A DNA stretch of 64,000 nt from Sphingomonas yantingensis (GCF_014199325.1 NZ_JACIJJ010000002.1:248001-312000); one strand, 5' to 3'; shown: positions 25,099 to 33,953, counted from the stretch's first letter. Numbers and translations are program-made. The notes: generated by a model not told the origin, from the sequence alone.

Positions 25099-26310
25099 AT
25101 GTCCGACGAATTCTACCGCATCAAGCGCTTGCCCCCCTATGTCATCGCCGAAGTGAACGCGATGCGGGCAGCGGCGCGTGCGGCGGGAGAGGACATTATC
25201 GACCTCGGCATGGGCAATCCCGACCTGCCGCCGCCGCCGCACGTGCTCGAGAAGCTGTGCGAAGTGGCGATGAAGCCTGACGCGCACGGCTATTCGCAGT
25301 CGAAGGGTATCCCCGGCCTTCGCCGCGCGCAGGCCAATTACTATGGCCGCCGCTTCGGCGTCGATGTCGATCCCGAGACCGAGGTCGTGGTAACGATGGG
25401 ATCGAAGGAGGGGCTGGCCAGCCTCGCCACCGCGATCACCGCGCCCGGCGACGTGGTGCTGGCGCCCAACCCCAGCTATCCGATCCACACCTTCGGCTTC
25501 ATCATCGCGGGGGCGACGATCCGCAGCGTGCCGACGACCCCGAATGAGGAATATTGGGCCAGCCTCGACCGCGCGATGGCGTTCACCGTGCCGCGACCGA
25601 GCATCCTCGTCGTCAACTATCCGTCGAACCCGACCGCCGAGACCGTCGATCTCGCTTTCTATGAGCGGCTGGTCGCCTGGGCGAAGGCGAACCAGGTCTG
25701 GGTGCTGTCCGATCTTGCCTATTCGGAGTTGTATTTCGACGGCCAGCCGACGCGCTCGATCCTCGAGGTGCCGGGGGCCAAGGATGTGGCGATCGAGTTC
25801 ACCTCGCTGTCCAAGACCTATTCGATGGCTGGCTGGCGGATGGGCTTCGCGGTCGGCAACAAGAAGCTGATCGCGGCGATGACGCGGGTGAAGTCGTATC
25901 TCGACTATGGCGCGTTCACGCCGATTCAGGCGGCGGCGTGCGCGGCGCTCAACGGCCCGCAGGATATCGTCGAGCGCAACCGCCAGCTCTACCACAAGCG
26001 CCGCGACGTGATGGTCGAGGCGTTCGGCCGCGCGGGCTGGGATATCCCCGCGCCCAAGGCGTCGATGTTCGCCTGGGCACCGCTGCCCCCCGCGCTCAAG
26101 CATCTGGGCAGCCTCGAATTCTCCAAGCAGCTTCTCACCCACGCCAAGGTCGCGGTGGCGCCGGGCGTCGGCTACGGCGAGGACGGCGAAGGCTATGTCC
26201 GCATCGCGATGGTCGAGAACGAGCAGCGGCTGCGCCAGGCGGCGCGCAACGTGAAGCGCTACCTCCAGTCGATGGGAGTCAACACGCCGGCACAGGCGAG
26301 CAACGGGTAA
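25099..26310 (+). CDS. alaC: Alanine transaminase AlaC-type PLP aminotransferase
   Basis: 403 residues, fold-type I class I/II aminotransferase. Conserved: DLGMGNPDLPPP, GYSQSKGIPGLRRA, VTMGSKEGL, PNPSYPIHTFGF, LVVNYPSNPTA, DLAYSELYFDG, SLSKTYSMAGWRMGF (the Lys binds PLP) and YVRIAMVENEQRLRQA. The order and spacing match AlaC, which makes alanine from pyruvate and glutamate; other members act on LL-diaminopimelate. The ATG follows GGAGCAACGGCA. Divergent from phaC with a 91-nt shared region. Confidence 0.85.
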   Translation: MSDEFYRIKRLPPYVIAEVNAMRAAARAAGEDIIDLGMGNPDLPPPPHVLEKLCEVAMKPDAHGYSQSKGIPGLRRAQANYYGRRFGVDVDPETEVVVTMGSKEGLASLATAITAPGDVVLAPNPSYPIHTFGFIIAGATIRSVPTTPNEEYWASLDRAMAFTVPRPSILVVNYPSNPTAETVDLAFYERLVAWAKANQVWVLSDLAYSELYFDGQPTRSILEVPGAKDVAIEFTSLSKTYSMAGWRMGFAVGNKKLIAAMTRVKSYLDYGAFTPIQAAACAALNGPQDIVERNRQLYHKRRDVMVEAFGRAGWDIPAPKASMFAWAPLPPALKHLGSLEFSKQLLTHAKVAVAPGVGYGEDGEGYVRIAMVENEQRLRQAARNVKRYLQSMGVNTPAQASNG

Positions 26311-26365
26311 GCTGTCGTACCAACGCCCCTCGCGAACGGGCGCGAAGGTCGGCTGCGGCTGCGCG

Positions 26366-26560
26366 GTGATCTTCGCGTTCGTCGCCTTTGCCAGTTTGAC
26401 GGCTCAGTCATGCGCGGCTGGGAGTTGCCGGTCGGCGGGGGCGGCGGATTGTCCGCCCGATCAAGGCTGGATGGTGTGGCTGATCTATCCGGCCGGTTTC
26501 GCGATCGTGTGGATCGCGAACGAACTGTGGCTTTGGTTTCGCAACAGCGGCGACCGATAA
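26366..26560 (+). CDS. Possible small membrane protein (GTG start)
   Basis: 64 residues in the 338-nt gap between alaC and dapB; nothing else was found in that gap. A hydrophobic N-terminus (VIFAFVAFASLTAQSC) and a second hydrophobic segment (VWLIYPAGFAIVWIANELWLWF) bracket a short Cys-containing loop (SCAAGSCRSAG, DCPPD) on what would be the periplasmic side. The frame stays open upstream to 26312, so the true start is uncertain. No recognisable family. Codon usage is less GC-biased than in neighbouring genes. Confidence 0.4.
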   Translation: MIFAFVAFASLTAQSCAAGSCRSAGAADCPPDQGWMVWLIYPAGFAIVWIANELWLWFRNSGDR

Positions 26561-26648
26561 CGATCCAGCGTCTCGGAATACCGCACTTAACCCCTGTCAC
26601 CGTCTCTCCGGGCATGGCAAAGGCCGCTCGTAACCAGCGAGGACGCGC

Positions 26649-27377
26649 ATGAACCGGATCGGCATCTACGGCAGCCTGGGGCGGATGGGGCAGGCGATCG
26701 TCGCGGCGATGCCGGCGCTGGACGCGGTGCACGCCGGCGGCGTCGATGCGGGCGAGGATCCCGGCCCGCTCGCCGGCCAGTGCGACGTGCTGGTCGATTT
26801 CTCCGCCCCCGCCGCGCTCGACGCGCATCTGGCGGCGGCGATCGCGGCGGGCACGCCGATCGTCATCGGCACCACCGGCCTGTCGCCGCATCACCACGAC
26901 GCGATCGATGAAGCGGCGGAGCGGATCGCGGTGCTTCAGACCGGCAACACCTCGGTCGGCGTCGGCCTGCTCATGGCACTCGTCCGCGATGCGGCGCGCA
27001 AGCTGGGGCAGGAGTGGGACATCGAGATCGTCGAGATGCATCATCGAGACAAGGTCGATGCCCCCTCGGGCACCGCGTTGATGCTGGGAGAGGCGGCGGC
27101 GGCGGGGCGCGAGACGACGATCGCCGAGACCGGCGTGCAGGGTCGCGCGGGGCTCGTCGGGGCGCGGGCGCGCGGGACGATCGGTTTTTCCAGCCTTCGC
27201 GGCGGCACCGTCGTCGGCGATCATAATGTCGTCTTTGCCGGCAATGGCGAGCGGATCGAGATCGGCCATTACGCACAGGATCGCGCGATCTTCGCCGCCG
27301 GCGCGGTCAGGGCGGCGCTGTGGCTCGCGGGCCGCGCGCCGGGCCGCTACCGGATGGACCAGGTGCTCGGTCTTTGA
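26649..27377 (+). CDS. dapB: 4-hydroxy-tetrahydrodipicolinate reductase
   Basis: 242 residues. N-terminal dinucleotide site IGIYGSLGRMGQAI, then LVDFSAP and GTTGLS; the catalytic block is EMHHRDKVDAPSGTALML (His pair and Lys), and the end is IGHYAQDRAIFAAGAVRAALWL. Reduces the dipicolinate precursor with NAD(P)H in lysine and diaminopimelate synthesis. The stop overlaps the nth start as TTGA. GAGGACGC precedes the ATG. Confidence 0.95.
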   Translation: MNRIGIYGSLGRMGQAIVAAMPALDAVHAGGVDAGEDPGPLAGQCDVLVDFSAPAALDAHLAAAIAAGTPIVIGTTGLSPHHHDAIDEAAERIAVLQTGNTSVGVGLLMALVRDAARKLGQEWDIEIVEMHHRDKVDAPSGTALMLGEAAAAGRETTIAETGVQGRAGLVGARARGTIGFSSLRGGTVVGDHNVVFAGNGERIEIGHYAQDRAIFAAGAVRAALWLAGRAPGRYRMDQVLGL

Positions 27378-28045
27378 AGAAGGCCGATATTTTCGAGTTC
27401 TTCCGCCGGCTGGCCGAGGCCAATCCGGCGCCCGAGACCGAACTTGAATCGGTCAACGTCTATACGCTGCTCGTCGCCGTCGTCCTGTCGGCGCAGGCCA
27501 CCGATGCGGGCGTCAACCGCGCCACCCGCGCGCTGTTCGCCGAGGTCGACACCCCCGAGAAGATGGTGGCGCTGGGCGAAGCGGGGCTGAAGCGGCACAT
27601 CAAGACGATCGGGCTGTTCAACACCAAGGCCAAGAACGTCATCGCGCTCAGTCAGGCGCTGATCGACCAGCATGGCGGCGAGGTCCCCGCCGACCGCGCC
27701 GCGCTGGAGGCGCTGCCCGGGGTAGGGCGAAAGACCGCCAACGTCGTGATGAATGTCGCTTTCGGGCATGAGACGTTCGCGGTCGACACGCACCTGTTCC
27801 GGGTTGGCAATCGCACGGGCCTTGCCCCCGGCAAGACGCCGCTGGCGGTCGAATTGAAGCTCGAGAAGGCCGTGCCGCAGCCCTTTCGCCTGCACGCGCA
27901 TCACTGGCTGATCCTGCACGGGCGCTATGTGTGCAAGGCGCGGACGCCCGACTGCTGGAAATGTCCGGTCGCGGACCTCTGCCGCTACAAGCCCAAGACG
28001 CCGCCGCCCAAGGCAAAAGCCGCCGACTCGATAAAGCCCGCCTGA
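27374..28045 (+). CDS. nth: Endonuclease III
   Basis: 223 residues from a TTG at 27374 overlapping the dapB TGA, which puts KKADIFEFFRRLAEANP at the N-terminus as in homologues. LSAQATD, the helix-hairpin-helix LPGVGRKTANVV with the catalytic Lys, VDTHLFRVGNR with the catalytic Asp, and the 4Fe-4S ligands in CKARTPDCWKCPVADLC (C-x6-C-x2-C-x5-C). DNA glycosylase/AP lyase for oxidised pyrimidines in base excision repair. A Lys/Pro-rich tail follows the cluster. Confidence 0.95.
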   Translation: MKKADIFEFFRRLAEANPAPETELESVNVYTLLVAVVLSAQATDAGVNRATRALFAEVDTPEKMVALGEAGLKRHIKTIGLFNTKAKNVIALSQALIDQHGGEVPADRAALEALPGVGRKTANVVMNVAFGHETFAVDTHLFRVGNRTGLAPGKTPLAVELKLEKAVPQPFRLHAHHWLILHGRYVCKARTPDCWKCPVADLCRYKPKTPPPKAKAADSIKPA

Positions 28046-28084
28046 CTTCCTATGTGAGCGACCGTTTCGTTCACGAGGTTGCTT

Positions 28085-28513
28085 ATGCTCATGTCCCTGA
28101 TCGCGAGCACGATGCTCGCCGCAGCGCCCGCGCCGGCACAGAACGCCCCCGACTGGACGGGCGTGTGGCGCAACGGATCGAACAGCGTCCATATCCGCGC
28201 CAGCCGATGCGGCCCCGCGATGTGCGGCACCGTCATCTGGGCGAGCGAGCAGGCCAAGGCTGATGCCGCGGCCGGCGGCACCGACCGGCTGGTCGGCACG
28301 CGCATCTTCGACGGGTTCACGCCCGAGGATGGCGAGTGGGTGGGCGAAGTCTATGTCCCCGACCTTGCTAAGAGCTTTTCGGGCTCGATCTGGATGGAGG
28401 GGCGCAACACGCTGGTCGGGCGCGGTTGCCTGTTCGGTAATTTCGGCTGCCGCGAACAGCGCTGGACGCGCGTCGCCGACACCGCCCGCCCCGTGCCGAA
28501 GCGCCGCCGCTGA
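28085..28513 (+). CDS. DUF2147 domain protein, exported
   Basis: 142 residues; start chosen at 28085 because GAGG lies six bases upstream (a second ATG is at 28091). Leader LMSLIASTMLAAAPAPAQ suggests export. The DUF2147 core is seen as GVWRNGSNSVHIRASRCG, CGTVIWAS, VGTRIFDGF, WVGEVYVPD and LVGRGCLFGNFGCREQRWTR, with four Cys that could pair. Function of the family is not established; members often sit in the periplasm and may bind a small ligand. The stop overlaps the rsmE ATG by one base. Confidence 0.82.
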   Translation: MLMSLIASTMLAAAPAPAQNAPDWTGVWRNGSNSVHIRASRCGPAMCGTVIWASEQAKADAAAGGTDRLVGTRIFDGFTPEDGEWVGEVYVPDLAKSFSGSIWMEGRNTLVGRGCLFGNFGCREQRWTRVADTARPVPKRRR

Positions 28514-29256
28514 TGGCGGCGACGCCCGCCTGGCCGCCCGACTCCACGCCCCGCCTGTTCGTCGAGACGCCGTTGTCCGACGCTGCGGCGGTGGCGATCG
28601 ACGGCGGGCAGGCGCATTATCTGGCCGGGGTCATGCGGCTGAAGGTCGGTGATCCCGTCCTGCTCTTCGACGACAAAACCGGCGAGTGGCTGGCCGAGGC
28701 GAGCGAGGTGCGCAAACGCGACCTCACCCTGACCGTCGCGCACCGGATGCGCGAGCGCGAGGCGGTGCCCGACCTGTGGCTGTGCGCCGCGCCGATCAAG
28801 AAGGGGCGGATCGACTGGGTCGCGGAAAAGGCGTGCGAGCTGGGCGTCGACCGGCTGGTGCCGGTGCTGACGCAGCGGACGATCGTCGACCGCCCGAACC
28901 TCGACCGCCTGCGCGCGCACATGATCGAGGCGGCGGAGCAATGCGGGCGCACCGCGCTCCCCTCGCTCGCCGAGCCGGTGAAGCTGGCGGCGCTGCTCGC
29001 CGACTGGCCTGCCGAACGGGCGCTGTTCTTCGCCGACGAGAGCGGCGGCGTGCCCGCGGCGGAGGCGATGCGCGCGCGGCCCGGCCCGGCGGCGATCCTG
29101 GTGGGGCCGGAGGGCGGCTTCACCCCCGCCGAGCGCGAGGTGATCCGGGCGTGTCCGGCGGCAGTCGGGATCACCCTCGGCCCCCGCATCCTGCGCGCCG
29201 AGACCGCGGCGGCGGCGGCAACGGCCGTATGGATGGCCGCCGCGGGCGACTGGTAA
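28513..29256 (+). CDS. rsmE: 16S rRNA (uracil(1498)-N(3))-methyltransferase
   Basis: 247 residues. N-terminal PUA-like part (RLFVETPL, QAHYLAGVMRLKVGDPV), then the SPOUT knot: KKGRIDWVAEKACELGVDRLVPV, AAEQCGRTALP, ILVGPEGGFTPAE and LGPRILRAETAAAAA, which form the S-adenosylmethionine knot. Methylates U1498 of 16S rRNA in the assembled 30S subunit. Its ATG overlaps the stop of the DUF2147 gene. Usual partners (gshA in some alphaproteobacteria) are not adjacent. Confidence 0.93.
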   Translation: MAATPAWPPDSTPRLFVETPLSDAAAVAIDGGQAHYLAGVMRLKVGDPVLLFDDKTGEWLAEASEVRKRDLTLTVAHRMREREAVPDLWLCAAPIKKGRIDWVAEKACELGVDRLVPVLTQRTIVDRPNLDRLRAHMIEAAEQCGRTALPSLAEPVKLAALLADWPAERALFFADESGGVPAAEAMRARPGPAAILVGPEGGFTPAEREVIRACPAAVGITLGPRILRAETAAAAATAVWMAAAGDW

Positions 29257-29262
29257 AGGTTC

Positions 29263-29303
29263 GACCGGAGCGCCAGCGGGGAGGGGACCGCGGCGCTCCG
29301 GTC
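29263..29303. repeat. Intergenic inverted repeat (12-bp perfect arms)
   Basis: GACCGGAGCGCC at 29263-29274 pairs with GGCGCTCCGGTC at 29292-29303 across a 17-nt loop. It lies just after the rsmE stop, in the convergent gap with the carbonic anhydrase gene. Without a T run it is either a weak bidirectional terminator or a REP-type element. Confidence 0.6.
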
Positions 29304-29371
29304 CGGGTGAGGGCGACGCCGGCGTTGGAGCTACCGCCGCCACCCTGTCCGATCTCTAAATCCCGACCCTG

Positions 29372-30007
29372 TCAGACCAGCACGGGCTCCGGCCGCTCCA
29401 CCGCGTCGAGCCGCGTCGCCGCGTCGATCGTCATCAGCGGCTTCAGCACCCCGTCGCGCAGGTCATAGACCCAGCCGTGCAGCATCAATTCCTGCCCCCG
29501 CTCGAACGCCGCCTGCACCAGCGGCACGCGGGCAAGGCGGACGAGCTGGTCGCGGACGTTGAGCTCGACCATGCGGTTGAGCCGCTGCCCCTCGGGCAGG
29601 GCGTCGACCTCTTCGGCATGCTCGGCATAGACGTCGTGGACGCCCGCCACCCACTCGCCGACCGCGCCGGTCCCCTCGCGCTTCCATCCCTGCGCCACCC
29701 CGCCGCAGCCATAATGGCCGCACAGGATGATGTGGCGCACGCGCGTCCGCTCGACCGCGGTCTGGAGCACCGCCATCAGGTTGAGATCGTCCTCGTAGAC
29801 CAGATTGGCGACGTTGCGGTGGATCGACATCACGCCGGGGGGCGAGTTGGTGATCTGATCGGGCGCCACGCGGCTGTCCGAACAGCCGATCCAGAGGAAG
29901 TTCGGCTTCTGCTCCTCCGCCTGGCGCGCGAAATAGTCGGGGCGCTCCTCGCGAAGCTGTTCGGCCCAAGCCTTGTTGGCGAGGAGCAGCATCTTGGTGT
30001 CGTTCAT
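29372..30007 (-). CDS. Beta-carbonic anhydrase
   Basis: 211 residues from the ATG at 30007. Zinc site residues are visible: CSDSR (Cys and Asp) and the HYGCGG block (His and Cys); other family blocks are LWIGCSDSRVAPDQIT, GVMSIHRNVANLV and LHGWVYDLRDGVL. Interconverts CO2 and bicarbonate in the cytosol. Its ATG overlaps the stop of the SulP gene (ATGA), so the two are translated together; bicarbonate uptake is an attractive shared role. Confidence 0.92.
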   Translation of the reverse strand: MNDTKMLLLANKAWAEQLREERPDYFARQAEEQKPNFLWIGCSDSRVAPDQITNSPPGVMSIHRNVANLVYEDDLNLMAVLQTAVERTRVRHIILCGHYGCGGVAQGWKREGTGAVGEWVAGVHDVYAEHAEEVDALPEGQRLNRMVELNVRDQLVRLARVPLVQAAFERGQELMLHGWVYDLRDGVLKPLMTIDAATRLDAVERPEPVLV

Positions 30008-31629
30008 AGGTGGACGAGCTCCCGGCGCGGCGCGTTGACCAGCGGCGCGCTCTTTTCGGCGATGTCGCCGCGGACGGAGACGCGGATGTCGCGGAACGGC
30101 GCCCCGCGGACGAAGGCGTTGAGGACGTCGATATTGTCGAGATCGACGTATGACGTGGACGACAGGTCGACGAGCAGGTCGGCGCCGTTCGGCACGCGAT
30201 TGAGCGCTTTCTGCAGCTCGTACTTGTGAATGAAGTAGAGGTTGCGGCGCGCGCGGATCATGCAGCTGTTGCCGTCGCACACGAAGCTGACCGCGGGGCG
30301 GAAGTTGCGCGCGACGACAAAGACGAAGCCGATGACCAGCCCGATCGCAATCCCCTTGAGCAGGTCGGTGAACAGGATCGCCGCGATCGTTGCGACGAAC
30401 GGCACGAACTGCGTATAGCCCTGCTTCCAGCGCTTCACGAACAGCGCGGGCTTGGTGAGCTTGTAGCCGGTCTGGATGAGGACCGCGGCGAGCGCGGCGA
30501 GCGGGATCAGGTTGAGGATCGCGGGCATCAGCACGACGCTGAGCAACAGCCAGCTGCCGTGCATGATCGTCGACAGCTTGCTTGACGCGCCCGAATCGAC
30601 GTTCGCCGACGACCGCACGATGACCGAGGTGACGGGCAAGCCGCCGATCAGGCCCGAGATCAGGTTGCCGCCCCCTTGCGCGAACAGCTCGTGATTCTTG
30701 TCGGTCGTGCGACGCTGGGGATCGAGGTCGTCGACCGCGGTGACGCTGAGCAGCGATTCGAGGCTGGCGACGATCGCCAGCGTGATCGCCACGGTCCAGA
30801 CGGTCGCATTGCCGACCTGGCCGAAGTCCGGAAGCGAGAACAGACCGACGAAGCCCGAGAAGCCGTCGGCGATCGGTACGGAGACCAGATGCTCGCGCTG
30901 AAGCTGGAGCGCGGGGGCGATCACGCCGAACAGCGCGTTCATGCCCACCGCGCCCGCAACGACGACGAGCGGGCCGGGCAGCAGCTTGAGCGCGCCTTCC
31001 TTCGGCCGGTTGGCGTCCCACCAGAACAGGAAAGCGATCGAGACGACGGAGATGACGACGGCGCCCATCGTCAGCTTGTCGGTGAAAGAGAACCACAGCG
31101 TCGACAGCGTGTTCATGCCGTCAGTCTGGGTAAAGGCAAACTCGCCCGAGGGGTCGCCGTCATAGCCGACTGCGTGCGGTACCTGCTTCAGGATGAGAAT
31201 GAGGCCGATCGCGGCGAGCATGCCGGTGATGACCGAACTCGGCACGAACTCGGCGAGCACACCCGAGCGGCTGAACGAGAAGATCATCTGCATCGCGCCC
31301 GCCAGCACGACGGCGAGCGTGAACGCCTGGAAACTCGGCAGCGACTGGATCGCGTCGAAGACGATGACGGTCAGGCCCGCGGCCGGTCCGCTGACCGATA
31401 GGGGCGACTTGGACAGTGCGCCGATGACGATCCCGCCGACGATCCCCGCGATAAGCCCCGAAAAGAGCGGCGCGCCCGACGCGAGCGCCACGCCGAGGCA
31501 GAGCGGCAGCGCGACCAGCGCAACGACGATCGAGGCGGGCAGGTCCTGCTTCCACGTGGCAAAGCTGGGCATCAGGCCGGCTTTCGCGGCGGCGGGCGGC
31601 GGGGCGGCGATCGCGGCGTGGGCGTTCAT
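30004..31629 (-). CDS. SulP family anion transporter (candidate bicarbonate transporter)
   Basis: 541 residues from the ATG at 31629. SulP features: FATWKQDLPASIVVALVALP, GLIAGIVGG, SVSGPAAGLTVIVFDAI, and the late block VTAVDDLDPQRRTTDKNHEL, GLIGGLPVTSVIVRSSAN. About 11-12 membrane helices are followed by a short divergent STAS-like domain (about 450-541; DLLVDLSSTSYVDLDNIDVL). The NPV motif region is shortened. Coupled to beta-carbonic anhydrase, as in known SulP-carbonic anhydrase pairs and fusions thought to move bicarbonate. Sulfate cannot be excluded. Confidence 0.85.
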   Translation of the reverse strand: MNAHAAIAAPPPAAAKAGLMPSFATWKQDLPASIVVALVALPLCLGVALASGAPLFSGLIAGIVGGIVIGALSKSPLSVSGPAAGLTVIVFDAIQSLPSFQAFTLAVVLAGAMQMIFSFSRSGVLAEFVPSSVITGMLAAIGLILILKQVPHAVGYDGDPSGEFAFTQTDGMNTLSTLWFSFTDKLTMGAVVISVVSIAFLFWWDANRPKEGALKLLPGPLVVVAGAVGMNALFGVIAPALQLQREHLVSVPIADGFSGFVGLFSLPDFGQVGNATVWTVAITLAIVASLESLLSVTAVDDLDPQRRTTDKNHELFAQGGGNLISGLIGGLPVTSVIVRSSANVDSGASSKLSTIMHGSWLLLSVVLMPAILNLIPLAALAAVLIQTGYKLTKPALFVKRWKQGYTQFVPFVATIAAILFTDLLKGIAIGLVIGFVFVVARNFRPAVSFVCDGNSCMIRARRNLYFIHKYELQKALNRVPNGADLLVDLSSTSYVDLDNIDVLNAFVRGAPFRDIRVSVRGDIAEKSAPLVNAPRRELVHL

Positions 31630-31784
31630 GCCGCGCCTCCGCTTTCGATTTCGACGCTTGCCCGCATGACACCCTCCCACGACGCGGGCGCAACCGGCGC
31701 ACCGCACCTGTCGGAATAGCCGCGCGCATCTTTCCCGTTGGGGACGCCGTGTAACGAATGATTGCTGGGTGGGGGTGACGCCTC

Positions 31785-31889
31785 CTCTCCCTGGAAGGGG
31801 GGGCTGGGGGTGGGTTGGCCCGTTCGTCGCGGTCGGGTGGCCTCGAGCAGGCCAACCCACCCCAACCCCTCCCTTGTCAGGGAGGGGCT
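31785..31889. repeat. Long imperfect inverted repeat (REP-like)
   Basis: Arms about 36-40 nt: 31785-31820 (ending GGTGGGTTGGCC) pairs with 31850-31889 (starting GGCCAACCCACC), separated by about 29 nt. G/C-skewed arms with inner CCCTCCC/GGGAGGG blocks are typical of dispersed sphingomonad palindromes. It sits in the 267-nt gap between the SulP gene and the histidine kinase gene, which holds no other feature I can support. Confidence 0.7.
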
Positions 31890-31896
31890 CAACGGC

Positions 31897-33210
31897 TCAC
31901 CCCGGCAACGCGATCGTGGCGCGCAGGCCGCCTTCGGCGCGGTTGGTGAGGTCGAGGGTACCGCCCTCCGCCGCCGCTGCCCGGGCGACGATCGACAGGC
32001 CGAGGCCGAAGCCCGCGGTGTCGCGCCCGCGCGCATTGTCGAGCCGGACGAACGGCTCAAGGACGAGCGCCAGCGACTCCTCGGGAATGCCCGGCCCGTC
32101 ATCCTCGACATGCAGACAGACATGGCCGGGCCGCTTTTCGAGCCGCACCACCACTTCCCGCCCGTAATGCACGCCATTGTCGACGAGATTGGTGACCGCA
32201 CGCCGGAAACTCGACGGTCGGACGGAATGTTCGAGGTGCGACGGCCCCTCGTAGCGCACGGCGTGGCCGTGGTCGCTCGCATCGTCGGCGAGGCTGGCGC
32301 AGAGGACGGCGATATCGACGCGGCGCGGCTTCTCCGGATCGGCCTCGCCGCCCAAGAAAGCGAGGAGCGAGTTCACCATCGCCTCCATCCCCTCGATATC
32401 GGCGGCGACCTCCCGCCGCAGCCCCTCGTCGGGGATCGCTTCGGTCCGCAGTTGCAGCCGCGCGAGGGGCGTGCGCAGGTCGTGGCCGACCGCGGCAAGC
32501 GCGCGTGTCCGCTCGTCGATCAGCCGGCGGATGCGCGCCTGCATCGTGTTGAATGCGGCGATCAACCGGCGGATTTCGACCGGCCCCGCCTCGTCCAGTT
32601 CGGGCAGCGCCTCGCCCGGCGTATAGCGCTCGACCGCGCCGGTCAGGCCGCGAATGGGTTTCAGCGTGCGGCGGATGAGCAGGCCGCCGAGCAGCATCAC
32701 CACGAACACCGGGATCAGCGCGGCGATCATCCGCTCGACCGGCACCCCCGCGGAGCGGACGGGCTCGACCGTGCGGAAATAGACCCAGCTTCGATCGGGC
32801 AGCCGCATCGTGCCGGTGATGACCGACTTGGTCCCGACGCGCAGCAGCGCTAGCCGTACCTGCTGGTTCTCGAGGCCGGGTTCCCAGGCGATGACCTGAT
32901 CGCGGATCTGGTTCGGGGCGGGGCCGTTCTGCGGCAGCGTCGGTTCGGCCGCGCTCCAGCGGACGATGTAGCGGTCGGTGGTCAGTTCGTCGGCATAGCG
33001 CGCGCGGGCGGGCGGCGGCGACTGGCCGACCAGCCGGCGAACGATGACCAGATGCTCGGCCAGCCGCCGCGCCTCGTCATCGCGGACCGAGAATTCGGTG
33101 GCGCGTTCGTAAAGCAGCGTGCTGGCGACAAACTCGAGCGCGAGCGCGAAGAGCAGGATCGCGACCAGCCGCCCGATCAGGCCCATCGCCGGCCAGTGCG
33201 GGCGCATCAT
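31897..33210 (-). CDS. EnvZ-type sensor histidine kinase
   Basis: 437 residues. A membrane segment near residues 10-30, a ~130-residue periplasmic region, a second membrane segment near 165-185, then HAMP (RRTLKPIRGLTGAVERY), the phosphoacceptor box AAVGHDLRTPLARLQLR (His), and the ATPase boxes NLVDNGVHYG (N), VEDDGPGIP (G1) and GFGLGLSIVARAAAAEGG (G2). The layout fits the EnvZ/OmpR class. Starts in an ATGA overlap with the response regulator gene upstream. Signal unknown; targets may include porins or transporters (inference). Confidence 0.93.
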   Translation of the reverse strand: MMRPHWPAMGLIGRLVAILLFALALEFVASTLLYERATEFSVRDDEARRLAEHLVIVRRLVGQSPPPARARYADELTTDRYIVRWSAAEPTLPQNGPAPNQIRDQVIAWEPGLENQQVRLALLRVGTKSVITGTMRLPDRSWVYFRTVEPVRSAGVPVERMIAALIPVFVVMLLGGLLIRRTLKPIRGLTGAVERYTPGEALPELDEAGPVEIRRLIAAFNTMQARIRRLIDERTRALAAVGHDLRTPLARLQLRTEAIPDEGLRREVAADIEGMEAMVNSLLAFLGGEADPEKPRRVDIAVLCASLADDASDHGHAVRYEGPSHLEHSVRPSSFRRAVTNLVDNGVHYGREVVVRLEKRPGHVCLHVEDDGPGIPEESLALVLEPFVRLDNARGRDTAGFGLGLSIVARAAAAEGGTLDLTNRAEGGLRATIALPG

Positions 33211-33911
33211 TCGCGCGTGACCGGCGCACTCAGCATATAGCCGACGCCGCGCACGGTGACGATCGGCGCGGGCCGCTCCTCGGTCGACAGCTTGCGGCGC
33301 AGGCGGCTGATGAGCACGTCGATCGAGCGATCCGATGAATCGCCGATGCGCGTACGAGACAATTCGATCAGCCGCTCGCGCGCGATCACGCGCTGCGCAT
33401 GGTCGACGAGGACGGCGAGCAGGTCGAACTCGGCCCCGGTCAGGTCAACCACCGCGTCGGTCGGGGAGCGGAGTTCACGGCGGGGCAGGTCGATCGTCCA
33501 TCCCTCGAACGTCGCGATTCCCTTCGACCGCTCGTCCTCGCCGCCGCCGCCGCGCGATTCCCAGCGGCGCAGGACGGCGCGGACGCGGGCGATCAGCTCG
33601 CGCGTGCCGAACGGCTTGGGCAGGTAGTCGTCGGCACCGAGTTCGAGGCCGATGACGCGGTCGACCTCACTGCCCTTGGCGCTGATGAAGATGATGGGGA
33701 CGTCGCTTTGCTGGCGGATGCGGCGGCACAGGTCGATGCCGCTGGTGCCCGGCAGCATGATGTCGAGCAGGACGAGCTCGACATCGCCGCCCTCGAACGC
33801 CTGCCAGAATTCGGGCGCGGCTGCGCAGGCGCGCACCTGATAGCCGTTTTCCTGAAGCGCGCGGGCGGTAAGGACGCGCAGCGCCGGATCGTCTTCGACA
33901 AGCAGGATCAT
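33207..33911 (-). CDS. OmpR-family response regulator
   Basis: 234 residues. Receiver domain (1-115): EDDPALR (acidic pocket), LLDIMLPG (phosphoacceptor Asp about 51), FISAKGS (Thr/Ser switch position) and PKPFGTREL (Lys). Winged-helix DNA-binding domain (about 130-230): LTGAEFDLLAVLVDHAQRVI, RSIDVLISRLRRKL and IVTVRGVGYML. Activates or represses promoters after phosphorylation by the adjacent kinase. First gene of a two-gene operon, convergent with the MFS gene at 33954. Confidence 0.94.
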   Translation of the reverse strand: MILLVEDDPALRVLTARALQENGYQVRACAAAPEFWQAFEGGDVELVLLDIMLPGTSGIDLCRRIRQQSDVPIIFISAKGSEVDRVIGLELGADDYLPKPFGTRELIARVRAVLRRWESRGGGGEDERSKGIATFEGWTIDLPRRELRSPTDAVVDLTGAEFDLLAVLVDHAQRVIARERLIELSRTRIGDSSDRSIDVLISRLRRKLSTEERPAPIVTVRGVGYMLSAPVTRE

Positions 33912-33953
33912 GGGCGGGGATGTAACGATCCCCGCCCGATCAATCCAGCCGGG

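Noticed and set aside
22515..25280. A 921-codon open frame on the + strand over the phasin and phaC genes
   Set aside because: Product lacks any recognisable domain and the minus-strand genes have full active-site motifs; it is an antisense shadow.
29372..31096. Apparent 574-residue form of carbonic anhydrase
   Set aside because: The upstream part is an off-frame reading of the SulP gene; the ATG at 30007 gives the family length.
30004..31629. Dedicated sulfate permease
   Set aside because: Coupling to carbonic anhydrase points to bicarbonate; kept as an alternative in the annotation, not as the call.
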